Part shown: piece by piece, positions 9,682 through 18,174 of the stretch
How the letters are laid out: the number at the start of each line of letters is the position of its first letter
Position numbering within the stretch: the stretch's first letter is position 1
Assembly (NCBI RefSeq): GCF_921293875.1
Contig: NZ_CAKLDI010000001.1
Location: 2,667,915-2,731,914, forward strand
DNA length: 64,000 bases
Direction of reading: 5' to 3'
From: Vibrio stylophorae
GTDB lineage: Bacteria; Pseudomonadota; Gammaproteobacteria; Enterobacterales; Vibrionaceae
The notes under the pieces: generated by a model
What the model was told of the DNA's origin: nothing
Database searches by the model: none
Seen by the model: the letters and a program-made list of their open reading frames with translations, nothing else
Translations under genes and position numbers: made by a program

Positions 9682-12123
9682 GTGAAGTTCATAAAGCGCT
9701 TTTTACTTTTTGCAGTTTTTTGCATGATTCTTGGACTCGGAACAATTTTTGGCTTTTATTTGTATCTAAAACCAGAACTCCCCGACGTCGCCACAATCAA
9801 AGATGTACAATTGCAAACTCCCCTTCAAATTTTGAGTGCCGACGGCAAATTGATCGCCCAATTTGGTGACAAACGCCGTAACCCTCTGACTTTGGATCAA
9901 ATCCCGCAGCAGATGATCGATGCCTTCATCGCTACTGAAGATAGTCGCTTCTATGACCACCCAGGGATCGACCCCATTGGTATTACCCGTGCCGCGCTTG
10001 TTGTGCTCAAATCAGGTCATGCCAAAGAGGGTGCAAGTACCATCACTCAGCAACTTGCGCGTAACTACTTCCTATCCAGCGATAAGAAGCTCATGCGTAA
10101 GATCAAAGAGATGTATATCGCGATTCACTTAGAGCAACTCCTGACCAAACAAGAGATCCTTGAGCTTTACCTCAACAAGATCTATCTCGGCCAACGAGCC
10201 TATGGTGTGGGTGCAGCCGCGCAAGTGTATTTTAGTAAGCAGATTCAAGATTTGACGTTAAGTGAAATCGCTATTATCGCGGGCCTTCCAAAAGCGCCAT
10301 CGACTATGAACCCGATCTATTCCATTGATCGTGCGACCACGCGTCGTAATGTGGTATTGGGTCGCATGCTCGCTGAAGGCTATATCACCCAAGCGCAATT
10401 TGACGCTGCCGTAGCAGAGCCAATCGTCTCACGCTACCACGGTGCCGATATCGAATTGAACTCACCATATGCAGCAGAGATGGCTCGCCTATGGGCCATC
10501 GAGCAATATGGTGAAGATGTTCAATCATCAGGCTACCGTGTATTCACCACCATCAACTCGACTTACCAAGAAGCAGCCAACACAGCAACTGTTGATGCGG
10601 TCATTGCCTATGATCTTCGCCATGGCTATCGCGGCGCTGCCGCTGAAGCTTGGACCGAAGAAGAGCCAGCATGGGATCAGGCGAAGATTGCGAAATATGT
10701 GGCTAAGCAACCAAGCTACGGCATTCTTAAACCTGCCGTCGTGCTTTCAGTTGATAAAAAATCAGCGACCATTCAAATGGATCACAACGCTATCGTTGAG
10801 ATTCCATGGGATGGTATGAAGTGGGCCCGCCGCTATGTCAGCGCCTACTCACAACGCAATCCGCCGACCAAGGCCAGCCAAATCCTGACTGCAGGTGAGC
10901 TGATTTATGTTCGCAAATATGAAGATATCTGGTTCCTATCTCAGGTTCCTGCGGTACAAACAGCCTTCGTATCAATCAACCCAATGGATGGCGGTATCAC
11001 CTCATTGGTCGGTGGTTTTAATTTCCATCACAACCAATTTAACCGCGCTACCATGTCGGTTCGCCAAGTGGGCTCTAGCATCAAGCCATTTATCTACGCC
11101 GCAGCGCTTGATAATGGCATGACCTTAGCCACCATCGTCAACGATGCGCCAATTAGTGCTTGGGATGAGAGCATGGGTGTCGCTTGGCGTCCAACCAACT
11201 CACCAAATGTCTATGATGGCCCAACACGCTTCCGTATCGGTCTTGCGCGTTCAAAGAACGTAATGGCGGTGCGTGTACTGCGTCACACGGGTCTTGATAA
11301 AACCGTTGAATACCTCAAAAACTTCGGTTTCAACGATAAGAACCTACCAAAACAAGAAGCCATTGCCCTCGGTGCGGGTAGCTTAACGCCACTTGAGCTC
11401 GCTCAAGGCTATGCGGTATTTGCGAACGGCGGTTTCTACGTGAAGCCATACCTCATCGCGCGTGTTGAAGACCCATTTGGTAAAGAGATTTACCAAGCCA
11501 ACCCAAGTCGCGTTTGTAAGTCAAAATGTGCCAAAACCAATGCTGAAGGCGAAGTAATTAATTACGCACCGCGTGTAATTAGTGAAAAAGTAGCCTTCTT
11601 GACCCGTGAAATGCTCATCAGCAATATCTGGGGCGGTAAAGGTTGGAAAGGGACAGGCTGGCGTGCAAAAGTACTCAATCGTAAAGATATCGGCGGTAAA
11701 ACCGGTACCACCAACGATGTGAAAGATGCTTGGTATGCAGGTTTTGGACCTGGCATTGCTGCTGTCGCTTGGGTGGGCTTTGATGACAACAACAAAGAGC
11801 TTGGCTTTGCGCGTGACAACAACAACATTCGCAAAGAGAAGTACTACACCGCAGGTGGTGAAGGTGGCGGTAAAACAGCCATTCCTATCTGGATCGACTT
11901 TATGAAGGTCGCCCTTGCTGACGTACCAAAGAAAAATAAGATCGTACCTTATGGTATTACCCGTGTTCGCATTGACCGAGCAACAGGTAAGTTGTCAGAT
12001 GCACAAGATGGCAGCAGCATCCTTGAGTACTTTATCAGTGGTACCCAACCTACGGTAAGTGTCTCAGAAACAGGCTCTGGCGGTATTTACGGCGGCGATA
12101 GCGCAACCGATAGTATCTTCTAA
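9682..12123 (+). CDS. mrcA: Penicillin-binding protein 1A (bifunctional transglycosylase/transpeptidase)
   Basis: Class A PBP that polymerises and cross-links peptidoglycan. GTG start at 9682 preceded by AGGAAA at a normal distance. 813 residues: membrane anchor at 7-27, GT51 glycosyltransferase domain with the EDSRFYDHPGID motif near residue 86 and the AKEGASTITQQLARN segment, an OB-like insert around 320-410, and a transpeptidase domain with SSIKPF (catalytic Ser465, Lys468) and KTGTTND (Lys673). E. coli PBP1A is 850 residues. It is closed by a strong terminator shared with oxyR. Confidence 0.96.
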   Translation: MKFIKRFLLFAVFCMILGLGTIFGFYLYLKPELPDVATIKDVQLQTPLQILSADGKLIAQFGDKRRNPLTLDQIPQQMIDAFIATEDSRFYDHPGIDPIGITRAALVVLKSGHAKEGASTITQQLARNYFLSSDKKLMRKIKEMYIAIHLEQLLTKQEILELYLNKIYLGQRAYGVGAAAQVYFSKQIQDLTLSEIAIIAGLPKAPSTMNPIYSIDRATTRRNVVLGRMLAEGYITQAQFDAAVAEPIVSRYHGADIELNSPYAAEMARLWAIEQYGEDVQSSGYRVFTTINSTYQEAANTATVDAVIAYDLRHGYRGAAAEAWTEEEPAWDQAKIAKYVAKQPSYGILKPAVVLSVDKKSATIQMDHNAIVEIPWDGMKWARRYVSAYSQRNPPTKASQILTAGELIYVRKYEDIWFLSQVPAVQTAFVSINPMDGGITSLVGGFNFHHNQFNRATMSVRQVGSSIKPFIYAAALDNGMTLATIVNDAPISAWDESMGVAWRPTNSPNVYDGPTRFRIGLARSKNVMAVRVLRHTGLDKTVEYLKNFGFNDKNLPKQEAIALGAGSLTPLELAQGYAVFANGGFYVKPYLIARVEDPFGKEIYQANPSRVCKSKCAKTNAEGEVINYAPRVISEKVAFLTREMLISNIWGGKGWKGTGWRAKVLNRKDIGGKTGTTNDVKDAWYAGFGPGIAAVAWVGFDDNNKELGFARDNNNIRKEKYYTAGGEGGGKTAIPIWIDFMKVALADVPKKNKIVPYGITRVRIDRATGKLSDAQDGSSILEYFISGTQPTVSVSETGSGGIYGGDSATDSIF

Positions 12124-12145
12124 GCCTCTTGCTGATTATCCAAAT

Positions 12146-12175
12146 AAAAACGCGCTCATTGAGCGCGTTTTTTTA
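12146..12175. terminator. Bidirectional terminator between mrcA and oxyR
   Basis: Stem cgcgctc/gagcgcg (12151-12157 with 12161-12167), loop att, A-run on the left and T-run on the right. It serves mrcA on the plus strand and can serve oxyR (ending at 12215) on the minus strand. Confidence 0.85.
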
Positions 12176-12214
12176 TTTCAGCAATCTATGCCTATCAGCA
12201 AATCACAAGTGAGG

Positions 12215-13108
12215 TTAAACCAAAGGTTGAATCGTCTCGCTAATCACTTTTGCCAGCGCTTCAAAACGAGCGCGTAGCGGCGAGCCAGGGCGGTATGCCA
12301 AGGTCACATGACGACAAGGAGAAACACCTCTGGCTTTGAGATACACCACATGGTCATTACATTTATCTTGAAGTACCGCCAAGCTTGGCAATAAGGTAAT
12401 GCCACTTTCTGCTGCCACCATATTGCGCAGAGTTTCTAAACTCGTGGCTTTAAATTGCGGATCCTCTTTGGCGCCCGCCGCAAAGCAAAAACCCATAGCT
12501 TGATCGCGCAAGCAATGCCCATCGCCCAGCATCAGCAAAGTCTGGCCATTGAGCTGCTCTAGCACATAGTGATCATCCTTAGCCCAAGGATGCGAGAGCG
12601 GTACCGCCAAATGCATCGGCTCTTCATAAAGAGAGATCTCTTTAAACGGCTCTGTTTCTTTGACTGACGCCAGAATCAAGCAATCAAGCTGTCCCTCTTC
12701 AAGCTTCTCCACCAATTTATGAGTTTGTGCTTCATGCAGATACAAATTGAGCTCAGGAAAACGCTCACGCAACATGGGAACAATCCAAGGCAACAGATAA
12801 GGTCCAACCGTAGGAATAAATCCAATATGAATCGGACCTGCCAATGTGTCATGTTGGCCAGAAGCCATTTCTGTCAGGACTTTAATTTCCAGTAGGATTT
12901 TTTGCGCCTGCCCCACCAACTCCATGCCGGCATCAGTGAATAAAACCTTGCGGCTAGTTCTCTCGAGCAATACCACACCTAGCTCTGTTTCCAACTTTTT
13001 AATTTGGCCGCTGAGTGTCGGTTGACTCACAAAGCAAGCTTCTGCTGCTTTTCGAAAGTGTCGATGTTCGGCTAAAGCTACCAGGTATTCTAAATCGCGA
13101 ATGTTCAT
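12215..13108 (-). CDS. oxyR: Hydrogen peroxide-sensing transcriptional regulator OxyR
   Basis: LysR-type regulator, 297 residues: winged helix-turn-helix at about 1-60 and a substrate-binding-like sensor domain. The two redox cysteines of OxyR fall exactly at Cys199 and Cys208 (GDGHCLRDQAMGFC), the E. coli numbering, which separates it from other LysR proteins. Oxidation to the 199-208 disulfide turns it into an activator. It is divergent from a peroxiredoxin-glutaredoxin gene. An almost perfect OxyR operator sits 12 bases from its own start codon, so autoregulation is likely. Confidence 0.97.
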   Translation of the reverse strand: MNIRDLEYLVALAEHRHFRKAAEACFVSQPTLSGQIKKLETELGVVLLERTSRKVLFTDAGMELVGQAQKILLEIKVLTEMASGQHDTLAGPIHIGFIPTVGPYLLPWIVPMLRERFPELNLYLHEAQTHKLVEKLEEGQLDCLILASVKETEPFKEISLYEEPMHLAVPLSHPWAKDDHYVLEQLNGQTLLMLGDGHCLRDQAMGFCFAAGAKEDPQFKATSLETLRNMVAAESGITLLPSLAVLQDKCNDHVVYLKARGVSPCRHVTLAYRPGSPLRARFEALAKVISETIQPLV

Positions 13109-13119
13109 TGCATGGCTCT

Positions 13120-13156
13120 ATCGGTAAAATCTATCACTACTATAGCAAGTAACGAT
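13120..13156. promoter_or_regulatory. OxyR operator (four half-sites) between oxyR and prx-grx
   Basis: The known OxyR pattern is ATAG-N7-CTAT-N7-ATAG-N7-CTAT. Here the elements are ATCG (13120-13123), CTAT (13131-13134), ATAG (13142-13145) and CGAT (13153-13156), each separated by exactly seven bases. The two inner elements are perfect and the two outer ones carry a single symmetric change each. The site lies directly upstream of the oxyR start and 126 bases before the prx-grx start, as expected for repression of oxyR and activation of the divergent gene. A plausible -10 for prx-grx is AATACT at 13180-13185, with a poor -35 as is common at activated promoters. Confidence 0.85.
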
Positions 13157-13281
13157 TATGCCTATCAAAGAGAATTCGCAATACTAAGTCCATCAAAACA
13201 ACAGTGTTTTTCGATGTACAAAACAACTGATTGGAAGACCACGGGTCAAAACCGAATTTACTTTCTCACGGAGATCAGATT

Positions 13282-14007
13282 ATGAGCATCAAAGAAGGCC
13301 AAGCAGTACCTCAGGTTACCTTCCCAACTCGCCAAGGCGATCAATGGGTTAACGTGAGCACTGATGAACTATTTAAAAACAAAACAGTGATCGTATTTAG
13401 CCTGCCAGGCGCATTCACCCCGACTTGTTCATCAAGCCACCTGCCACGCTATAACGAATTGTTCCCAGTATTTAAAGAACACGGCGTTGACAGCATTCTT
13501 TGTGTCTCTGTGAATGACACCTTTGTGATGAATGCTTGGAAAGCCGATCAAGAAGCGGACAACATCACCTTTATTCCTGATGGTAATGGCGAATTTACTG
13601 ATGGCATGGGTATGTTGGTTGAGAAAAACGACCTTGGTTTTGGTAAGCGTTCATGGCGTTACAGCATGCTAGTGAAAGACGGCATTGTTGAGAAAATCTT
13701 TAGCGAGCCAAATGAGCCAGGCGACCCATTCAAGGTTTCTGATGCCGACACCATGCTGAAATACATTGCACCTGAGTATCAAGTGCAAGAGTCAATCACC
13801 GTATTTACTAAGCCTGGCTGCCCATTCTGTGCTAAAGCAAAACAAGCATTGATTGATAAAGGCTTGCAATACGAAGAAGTGGTTCTAGGCAAAGATGCCA
13901 CCACAGTGAGCCTACGCGCTGTTAGCGGTCGCAGCACCGTGCCTCAAGTGTTTATCGGCGGTAAACACATCGGCGGTAGCGAAGAGCTTGAAGCCTACCT
14001 CGGCTAA
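13282..14007 (+). CDS. Peroxiredoxin 5-glutaredoxin fusion protein
   Basis: Glutathione-dependent peroxidase of the PGdx (hybrid Prx5) type. 241 residues from the ATG at 13282; a GGAG ten bases upstream supports this start over an in-frame start 51 bases earlier. The N-terminal Prx domain (1-165) carries the peroxidatic cysteine in [11 protein letters not shown] (Cys49). The C-terminal glutaredoxin (about 172-241) has the active site CPFC (Cys180, Cys183), the cis-proline segment STVPQVFI and the GG-S glutathione site. Length equals the Haemophilus PGdx. The OxyR operator lies upstream, and the next gene is a flavoprotein disulfide reductase. Confidence 0.96.
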   Translation: MSIKEGQAVPQVTFPTRQGDQWVNVSTDELFKNKTVIVFSLPGAFTPTCSSSHLPRYNELFPVFKEHGVDSILCVSVNDTFVMNAWKADQEADNITFIPDGNGEFTDGMGMLVEKNDLGFGKRSWRYSMLVKDGIVEKIFSEPNEPGDPFKVSDADTMLKYIAPEYQVQESITVFTKPGCPFCAKAKQALIDKGLQYEEVVLGKDATTVSLRAVSGRSTVPQVFIGGKHIGGSEELEAYLG

Positions 14008-14013
14008 TCACTT

Positions 14014-14040
14014 TTAAGGCGGGGCAACCCGCCTTTTTTG
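14014..14040 (+). terminator. Terminator between prx-grx and the Lpd-like gene
   Basis: Stem aaggcggg/cccgcctt (14016-14023 with 14028-14035), loop gcaa, followed by T6. Only 39 bases precede the next start, so the flavoprotein gene is either expressed by read-through or has a promoter inside or just after this terminator. Confidence 0.85.
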
Positions 14041-14078
14041 TGTCCAAATTTTGAAAGATTGAAAAGAGAATAAGAACG

Positions 14079-15530
14079 ATGAAACAACGAAACGTCGATG
14101 TTGCCGTCATCGGTGGCGGTACTGCAGGTCTTGGCGCTTATCGCGCAGCAAAAGCTTATACAGATAGCGTCGTGATGATCGAAGGCGGCCCTTATGGCAC
14201 CACCTGCGCGCGTGTTGGCTGTATGCCCTCTAAATTGCTTATTGCTGCGGCTGAAAGCGTCCATCAAATCGAAAAAGCACCAGGCTTTGGGATTCACCCG
14301 CAAGGGGAAATCCTAATCAATGGTCGTGAAGTGATGGATCGCGTAAAGCGCGAACGTGACCGTTTCGTTGGTTTTGTACTTGAAGGTGTCGATGAAATTG
14401 CCGCTGAAGACAAAATCCAAGGCTATGCCAAATTTATCGATGATCACACCCTACAAGTGGATGATCACACCACCATTCAAGCAAAACGTATCGTTATCGC
14501 CACAGGCTCACGTCCTGCCTACCCTGGTGTATGGAACGAACTTGGCGATCGTCTTATCGTCAATGATGATCTCTTTGAATGGGATGATTTACCTCAATCT
14601 GTTGCGGTATTTGGCCCAGGTGTGATTGGTCTTGAATTGGGTCAATCACTCCACCGTCTAGGTGTTGATGTGAAAATGTTTGGCTTAGGTGGTCAAGTGG
14701 GTCCTCTTACTGATCCACAAGTGATGGCCTATGCACGCGACACTTTTGCCAGCGAATTCTATCTAGATGCTGATGTAAAAGTTGAACGCATGGAGCGCAA
14801 AGGTGATGTTGTTGAAATTGACTTCATCAACCATGATGGCGTACTTGAAACCTTTACCGCAGAGTACGTCCTTGCCGCCACAGGTCGTCGACCAAATGTC
14901 GATAACATTGGCCTTGAGCACACCTCGCTTGCGCTTGATGCGCGCGGCGTACCAACGGCAGACCAATACACACTGCAAACTTCAGTACCGCATATTTTTA
15001 TTGCGGGCGATGCTAGCAACCAAATCCCACTGCTACATGAAGCGGCAGACCAAGCCCGTATTGCGGGTGACAACGCAGGTCGTTTCCCTGATATTCGCGC
15101 AGGACTTCGTCGCTCAGCAATTTCAGCTGTCTTCTCTGACCCACAAATTGCCATGGTTGGTGAAACCTATCAGCAAATCAGTCAGCGTCTTGGTACTTGT
15201 GGCTGCTTTGCAATTGGTGAAGTGTCTTTTGAAAACCAAGGCCGCTCACGTGTCATGCTTCGTAACAAAGGCATGCTGCATGTTTACGCTGAACAAGGCA
15301 CAGGTCGCTTCCTTGGCGCAGAGATGATGGGACCCAATGCAGAGCATCTTGCACACTTGCTTGCATGGGCGCACCAAAATCAAATGACCATTTCGCAAAT
15401 GCTAGATATGCCTTTCTATCACCCAGTGATTGAAGAAGGTGTGCGTACCGCGCTACGTGATGTAAACGCTAAACTGAACCTTGGTCCTGAGATGATTAAA
15501 CACTGTCTCGATTGTGGCCCAGGCTGTTAA
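14079..15530 (+). CDS. Dihydrolipoamide dehydrogenase-like flavoprotein disulfide reductase with cysteine-rich tail
   Basis: Class I pyridine nucleotide-disulfide oxidoreductase, 483 residues. The FAD loop GGGTAGLGA is at 12-20, the redox pair CARVGC is Cys43/Cys48, a second nucleotide loop GPGVIGLELG lies near 184, the second FAD motif IFIAGDA near 309, and the partner His448/Glu453 (HPVIEE) is in the dimer domain. The last residues, CLDCGPGC, add Cys476, Cys479 and Cys483, which classical lipoamide dehydrogenases lack. A homologous gene stands beside prx-grx in V. cholerae (recalled). It is not next to any 2-oxoacid dehydrogenase gene, so a role in thiol recycling for the peroxidase is more likely than E3 duty (inference). 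Confidence 0.9.
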   Translation: MKQRNVDVAVIGGGTAGLGAYRAAKAYTDSVVMIEGGPYGTTCARVGCMPSKLLIAAAESVHQIEKAPGFGIHPQGEILINGREVMDRVKRERDRFVGFVLEGVDEIAAEDKIQGYAKFIDDHTLQVDDHTTIQAKRIVIATGSRPAYPGVWNELGDRLIVNDDLFEWDDLPQSVAVFGPGVIGLELGQSLHRLGVDVKMFGLGGQVGPLTDPQVMAYARDTFASEFYLDADVKVERMERKGDVVEIDFINHDGVLETFTAEYVLAATGRRPNVDNIGLEHTSLALDARGVPTADQYTLQTSVPHIFIAGDASNQIPLLHEAADQARIAGDNAGRFPDIRAGLRRSAISAVFSDPQIAMVGETYQQISQRLGTCGCFAIGEVSFENQGRSRVMLRNKGMLHVYAEQGTGRFLGAEMMGPNAEHLAHLLAWAHQNQMTISQMLDMPFYHPVIEEGVRTALRDVNAKLNLGPEMIKHCLDCGPGC

Positions 15531-15549
15531 TCAGCTTTCTATCACCACT

Positions 15550-15580
15550 AAAAAAGCCGAGGTTTCTACCTCGGCTTTTT
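15550..15580 (+). terminator. Terminator after the Lpd-like gene
   Basis: Thirteen-base stem (15551-15563 with 15568-15580) containing gccgaggt/acctcggc with loop ttct and a T5 tail. The rest of 15581-15724 shows no gene. Confidence 0.9.
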
Positions 15581-15725
15581 AGTGCCTGCGTAAAACTCGC
15601 CATGCGACTGAATCACAATAACCCAAACCTAGCTGATAAGCCTGAACTGTCGTTTGCTCATTCGAGCAGTGCACATTGATTCTCTACATATGTCTTGCAT
15701 AGGAGCAAACCATAAATCGCAGGCA

Positions 15726-15755
15726 AAAAAATACCAGCCCTTAGGCTGGTATTTT
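15726..15755 (-). terminator. Terminator after rplI
   Basis: Stem ataccagcc/ggctggtat (15731-15739 with 15744-15752), loop ctta. Read on the minus strand it is followed by a run of seven T. It ends the rpsF-priB-rpsR-rplI operon. Confidence 0.88.
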
Positions 15756-15775
15756 CCAATCATCGAGATCGACGA

Positions 15776-16228
15776 TTATGCTTCAGCAACAACGCTTACT
15801 TTCGCAGTTGCGAAAACGTCAGAGTGAAGTTGTAGAGAGATTTCGAACTCACCTACATTACGTAGCGCGCCTTCTGGAAGACGAACTTCGCTTTTCACTA
15901 CTTTAACGCCAGCTGTAGTGATTGCATCAGCGATATCACGAGTACCGATAGAACCAAATAGTTTACCTTCGTCACCCGCTTTAGAAGCGATTACAACAGC
16001 TTCAAGAGCTTCAACTTGCTCTGCACGTGCTTGTGCAGCTACAAGTGCTTCAGCAACTTTAGCTTCTAGCTCTGCACGACGTGCGTCGAACATTGCTACG
16101 TTGTCTTTGGTAGCCATAACTGCTTTACCTTGTGGGATCAAGAAGTTACGTGCGTAGCCAGCTTTAACAGTTACTTGGTCGCCTAGGCTGCCAAGGTTTG
16201 CGATTTTATCAAGCAGAATAACTTGCAT
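15776..16228 (-). CDS. rplI: 50S ribosomal protein bL9
   Basis: 150 residues beginning [20 protein letters not shown], with the N-terminal RNA-binding signature [14 protein letters not shown] at about 24-37, a long connecting helix rich in Ala/Glu (about 40-75) and the C-terminal RNA-binding domain. Last gene of the rpsF operon, 37 bases after rpsR. Length as in E. coli (149). Confidence 0.98.
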   Translation of the reverse strand: MQVILLDKIANLGSLGDQVTVKAGYARNFLIPQGKAVMATKDNVAMFDARRAELEAKVAEALVAAQARAEQVEALEAVVIASKAGDEGKLFGSIGTRDIADAITTAGVKVVKSEVRLPEGALRNVGEFEISLQLHSDVFATAKVSVVAEA

Positions 16229-16265
16229 TACCTTATCCTCTTTAACTTTTGTTAAGACTTACCAA

Positions 16266-16812
<547 letters not shown>

Positions 16813-16818
16813 AATAAC

Positions 16819-17202
16819 TTACTCAGCTGCTTCTTGAGCTGCTGATTCAGTTGCGCGATCTTCACGCTTTGCGTAACGCTCTTCTTTAGCCTTCATCATT
16901 GGAGATGGCTCAGTGATAGCGCCTTTAGTACGCATGATCATGTTGCGGATAACCGCATCATTGAAGCGGAAGTTAGTTTCCAACTCGTCGATCACTGCTT
17001 GCTCAGATTCAACGTTCATAAGAACGTAGTGAGCTTTGTGAAGTTTGTTGATTGGGTAAGTCAATTGACGACGGCCCCAATCTTCTAGACGGTGGATTTG
17101 GCCACCTGCATCTTTGATAGCACCGGTGTAACGCTCGATCATGCCAGCAACTTGCTCGCTTTGATCTGGGTGCACCATGAATACGATTTCGTAATGACGC
17201 AT
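16819..17202 (-). CDS. rpsF: 30S ribosomal protein bS6
   Basis: 127 residues, [18 protein letters not shown] at the start and the RNA/S18-contact segment [11 protein letters not shown] near 62-72. The C-terminal tail (about 105-127) is Lys/Glu/Ala rich, as in enteric S6, which receives glutamate additions by RimK. The last residues are EAAE rather than ending in EE. Heads the operon with its own promoter at 17303-17331. Confidence 0.98.
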   Translation of the reverse strand: MRHYEIVFMVHPDQSEQVAGMIERYTGAIKDAGGQIHRLEDWGRRQLTYPINKLHKAHYVLMNVESEQAVIDELETNFRFNDAVIRNMIMRTKGAITEPSPMMKAKEERYAKREDRATESAAQEAAE

Positions 17203-17222
17203 TTGTTGCTCCTTACGGATTA

Positions 17223-17265
17223 ATCAGCTTCCGACCATGGGCCCTAGTCAGCCACTGGAAGCAAG
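17223..17265 (-). promoter_or_regulatory. Candidate rpsF leader structure (S6:S18 autoregulation)
   Basis: In the untranslated leader of rpsF, gcttcc (17227-17232) pairs with ggaagc (17257-17262) around an internal 24-base segment, ending about 20 bases before the start codon. The rpsF leader of many bacteria folds into an S6:S18-binding element that represses the operon. Position fits; I could not verify the conserved bulge by eye. Confidence 0.4.
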
Positions 17266-17302
17266 GAACGGAAAATAGATGACTAGGAATTAAGGACGCG
17301 AA

Positions 17303-17331
17303 ATAGTACAGAATTACACCGTTTGACGCAA
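17303..17331 (-). promoter_or_regulatory. Sigma-70 promoter of the rpsF operon
   Basis: On the minus strand, TTGCGT (17326-17331) and TACTAT (17303-17308) are separated by exactly 17 bases. A GC-rich discriminator (TTCGCG) follows, as usual for growth-rate-controlled ribosomal promoters. The start would fall near 17296, leaving a leader of about 95 bases. Confidence 0.7.
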
Positions 17332-17354
17332 TCCATTTTTACTGCTTTCACAAA

Positions 17355-17386
17355 TAAAAATGCGTCCACCTAAGTGGACGCATTTG
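17355..17386 (-). terminator. Terminator after rlmB
   Basis: Stem tgcgtccac/gtggacgca (17361-17369 with 17374-17382), loop ctaa, with flanking A/T runs extending the helix. On the minus strand it ends in TTTTTATTTG, 31 bases after the rlmB stop. Confidence 0.9.
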
Positions 17387-17416
17387 CTGTTCTGCCGCGC
17401 TTCACCAAGCGTTTTA

Positions 17417-18157
17417 CTATGCGCTACGACGCTGACGAACCACTTCAAATAAACAGATACCCGTAGCCACAGAAACGTTCAAACTTGAAACGCTACCGGC
17501 CATAGGAATGCTGATCAATTCATCACAAGTCTCACGAGTGAGGCGACGCATCCCCTCGCCCTCTGCGCCCATGACAATCGCCATAGGACCCGTCAATTTG
17601 GCTTGATAGATATCATGGGTGGCTTCACCCGCTGTACCCACAAACCAAATGCCTTTTTCTTGCATCTCACGCATGGTCCGCGCCAAATTGGTCACGCGAA
17701 CCAAGGGCACGGTTTCCGCTGCGCCGCAAGCCACTTTGCTAGCTGTGGCATTAAGCTGAGCGGAGCGATCTTTTGGCACAATCACCGCAGTCACACCCGC
17801 CGCATCAGCATTACGCAAGCAAGCACCGAGGTTATGTGGATCAGTGACGCCATCCAGCACTAAAAACAGTGGTTGCTCAGCTTTGCTCAGCAGCGCATCT
17901 AAATCATGCTCATTAAACTGCTTGGCTGGTTTAACACGCGCCAAAATACCCTGGTGTGAGGCACCTTTGGCTTTGTCATCCAGCGTTTTGCGGCCCACTT
18001 GCACTATGGTAATACCGTATTGCTGCAGCTGATTTAAAATCGGCAGTAGACGCTCATCTTGACGACCTTTGAGCACCATCACTTCGATGATGCGCGCCGG
18101 ATCAGTGCCAAGTACTGCGTTGATGGCATGAATGCCATAGATCATTTGATTACTCAT
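17417..18157 (-). CDS. rlmB: 23S rRNA (guanosine-2251-2'-O)-methyltransferase
   Basis: SpoU/TrmH-class methyltransferase of the deep-knot type, 246 residues. An N-terminal L30e-like substrate-binding domain (about 1-75) precedes the SPOUT domain with motif 1 [14 protein letters not shown] near 110, motif 2 [10 protein letters not shown] near 195 and motif 3 [13 protein letters not shown] near 217. It follows rnr by 17 bases in a two-gene unit, as in E. coli. Confidence 0.96.
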   Translation of the reverse strand: MSNQMIYGIHAINAVLGTDPARIIEVMVLKGRQDERLLPILNQLQQYGITIVQVGRKTLDDKAKGASHQGILARVKPAKQFNEHDLDALLSKAEQPLFLVLDGVTDPHNLGACLRNADAAGVTAVIVPKDRSAQLNATASKVACGAAETVPLVRVTNLARTMREMQEKGIWFVGTAGEATHDIYQAKLTGPMAIVMGAEGEGMRRLTRETCDELISIPMAGSVSSLNVSVATGICLFEVVRQRRSA

Positions 18158-18174
18158 GGTTCAACCGTATTTCG

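Noticed and set aside
14759-15154. 131-codon frame antisense to the Lpd-like gene
   Set aside because: Mirror of a strongly coding gene with high-frequency codons; no ribosome site and no recognisable protein pattern.
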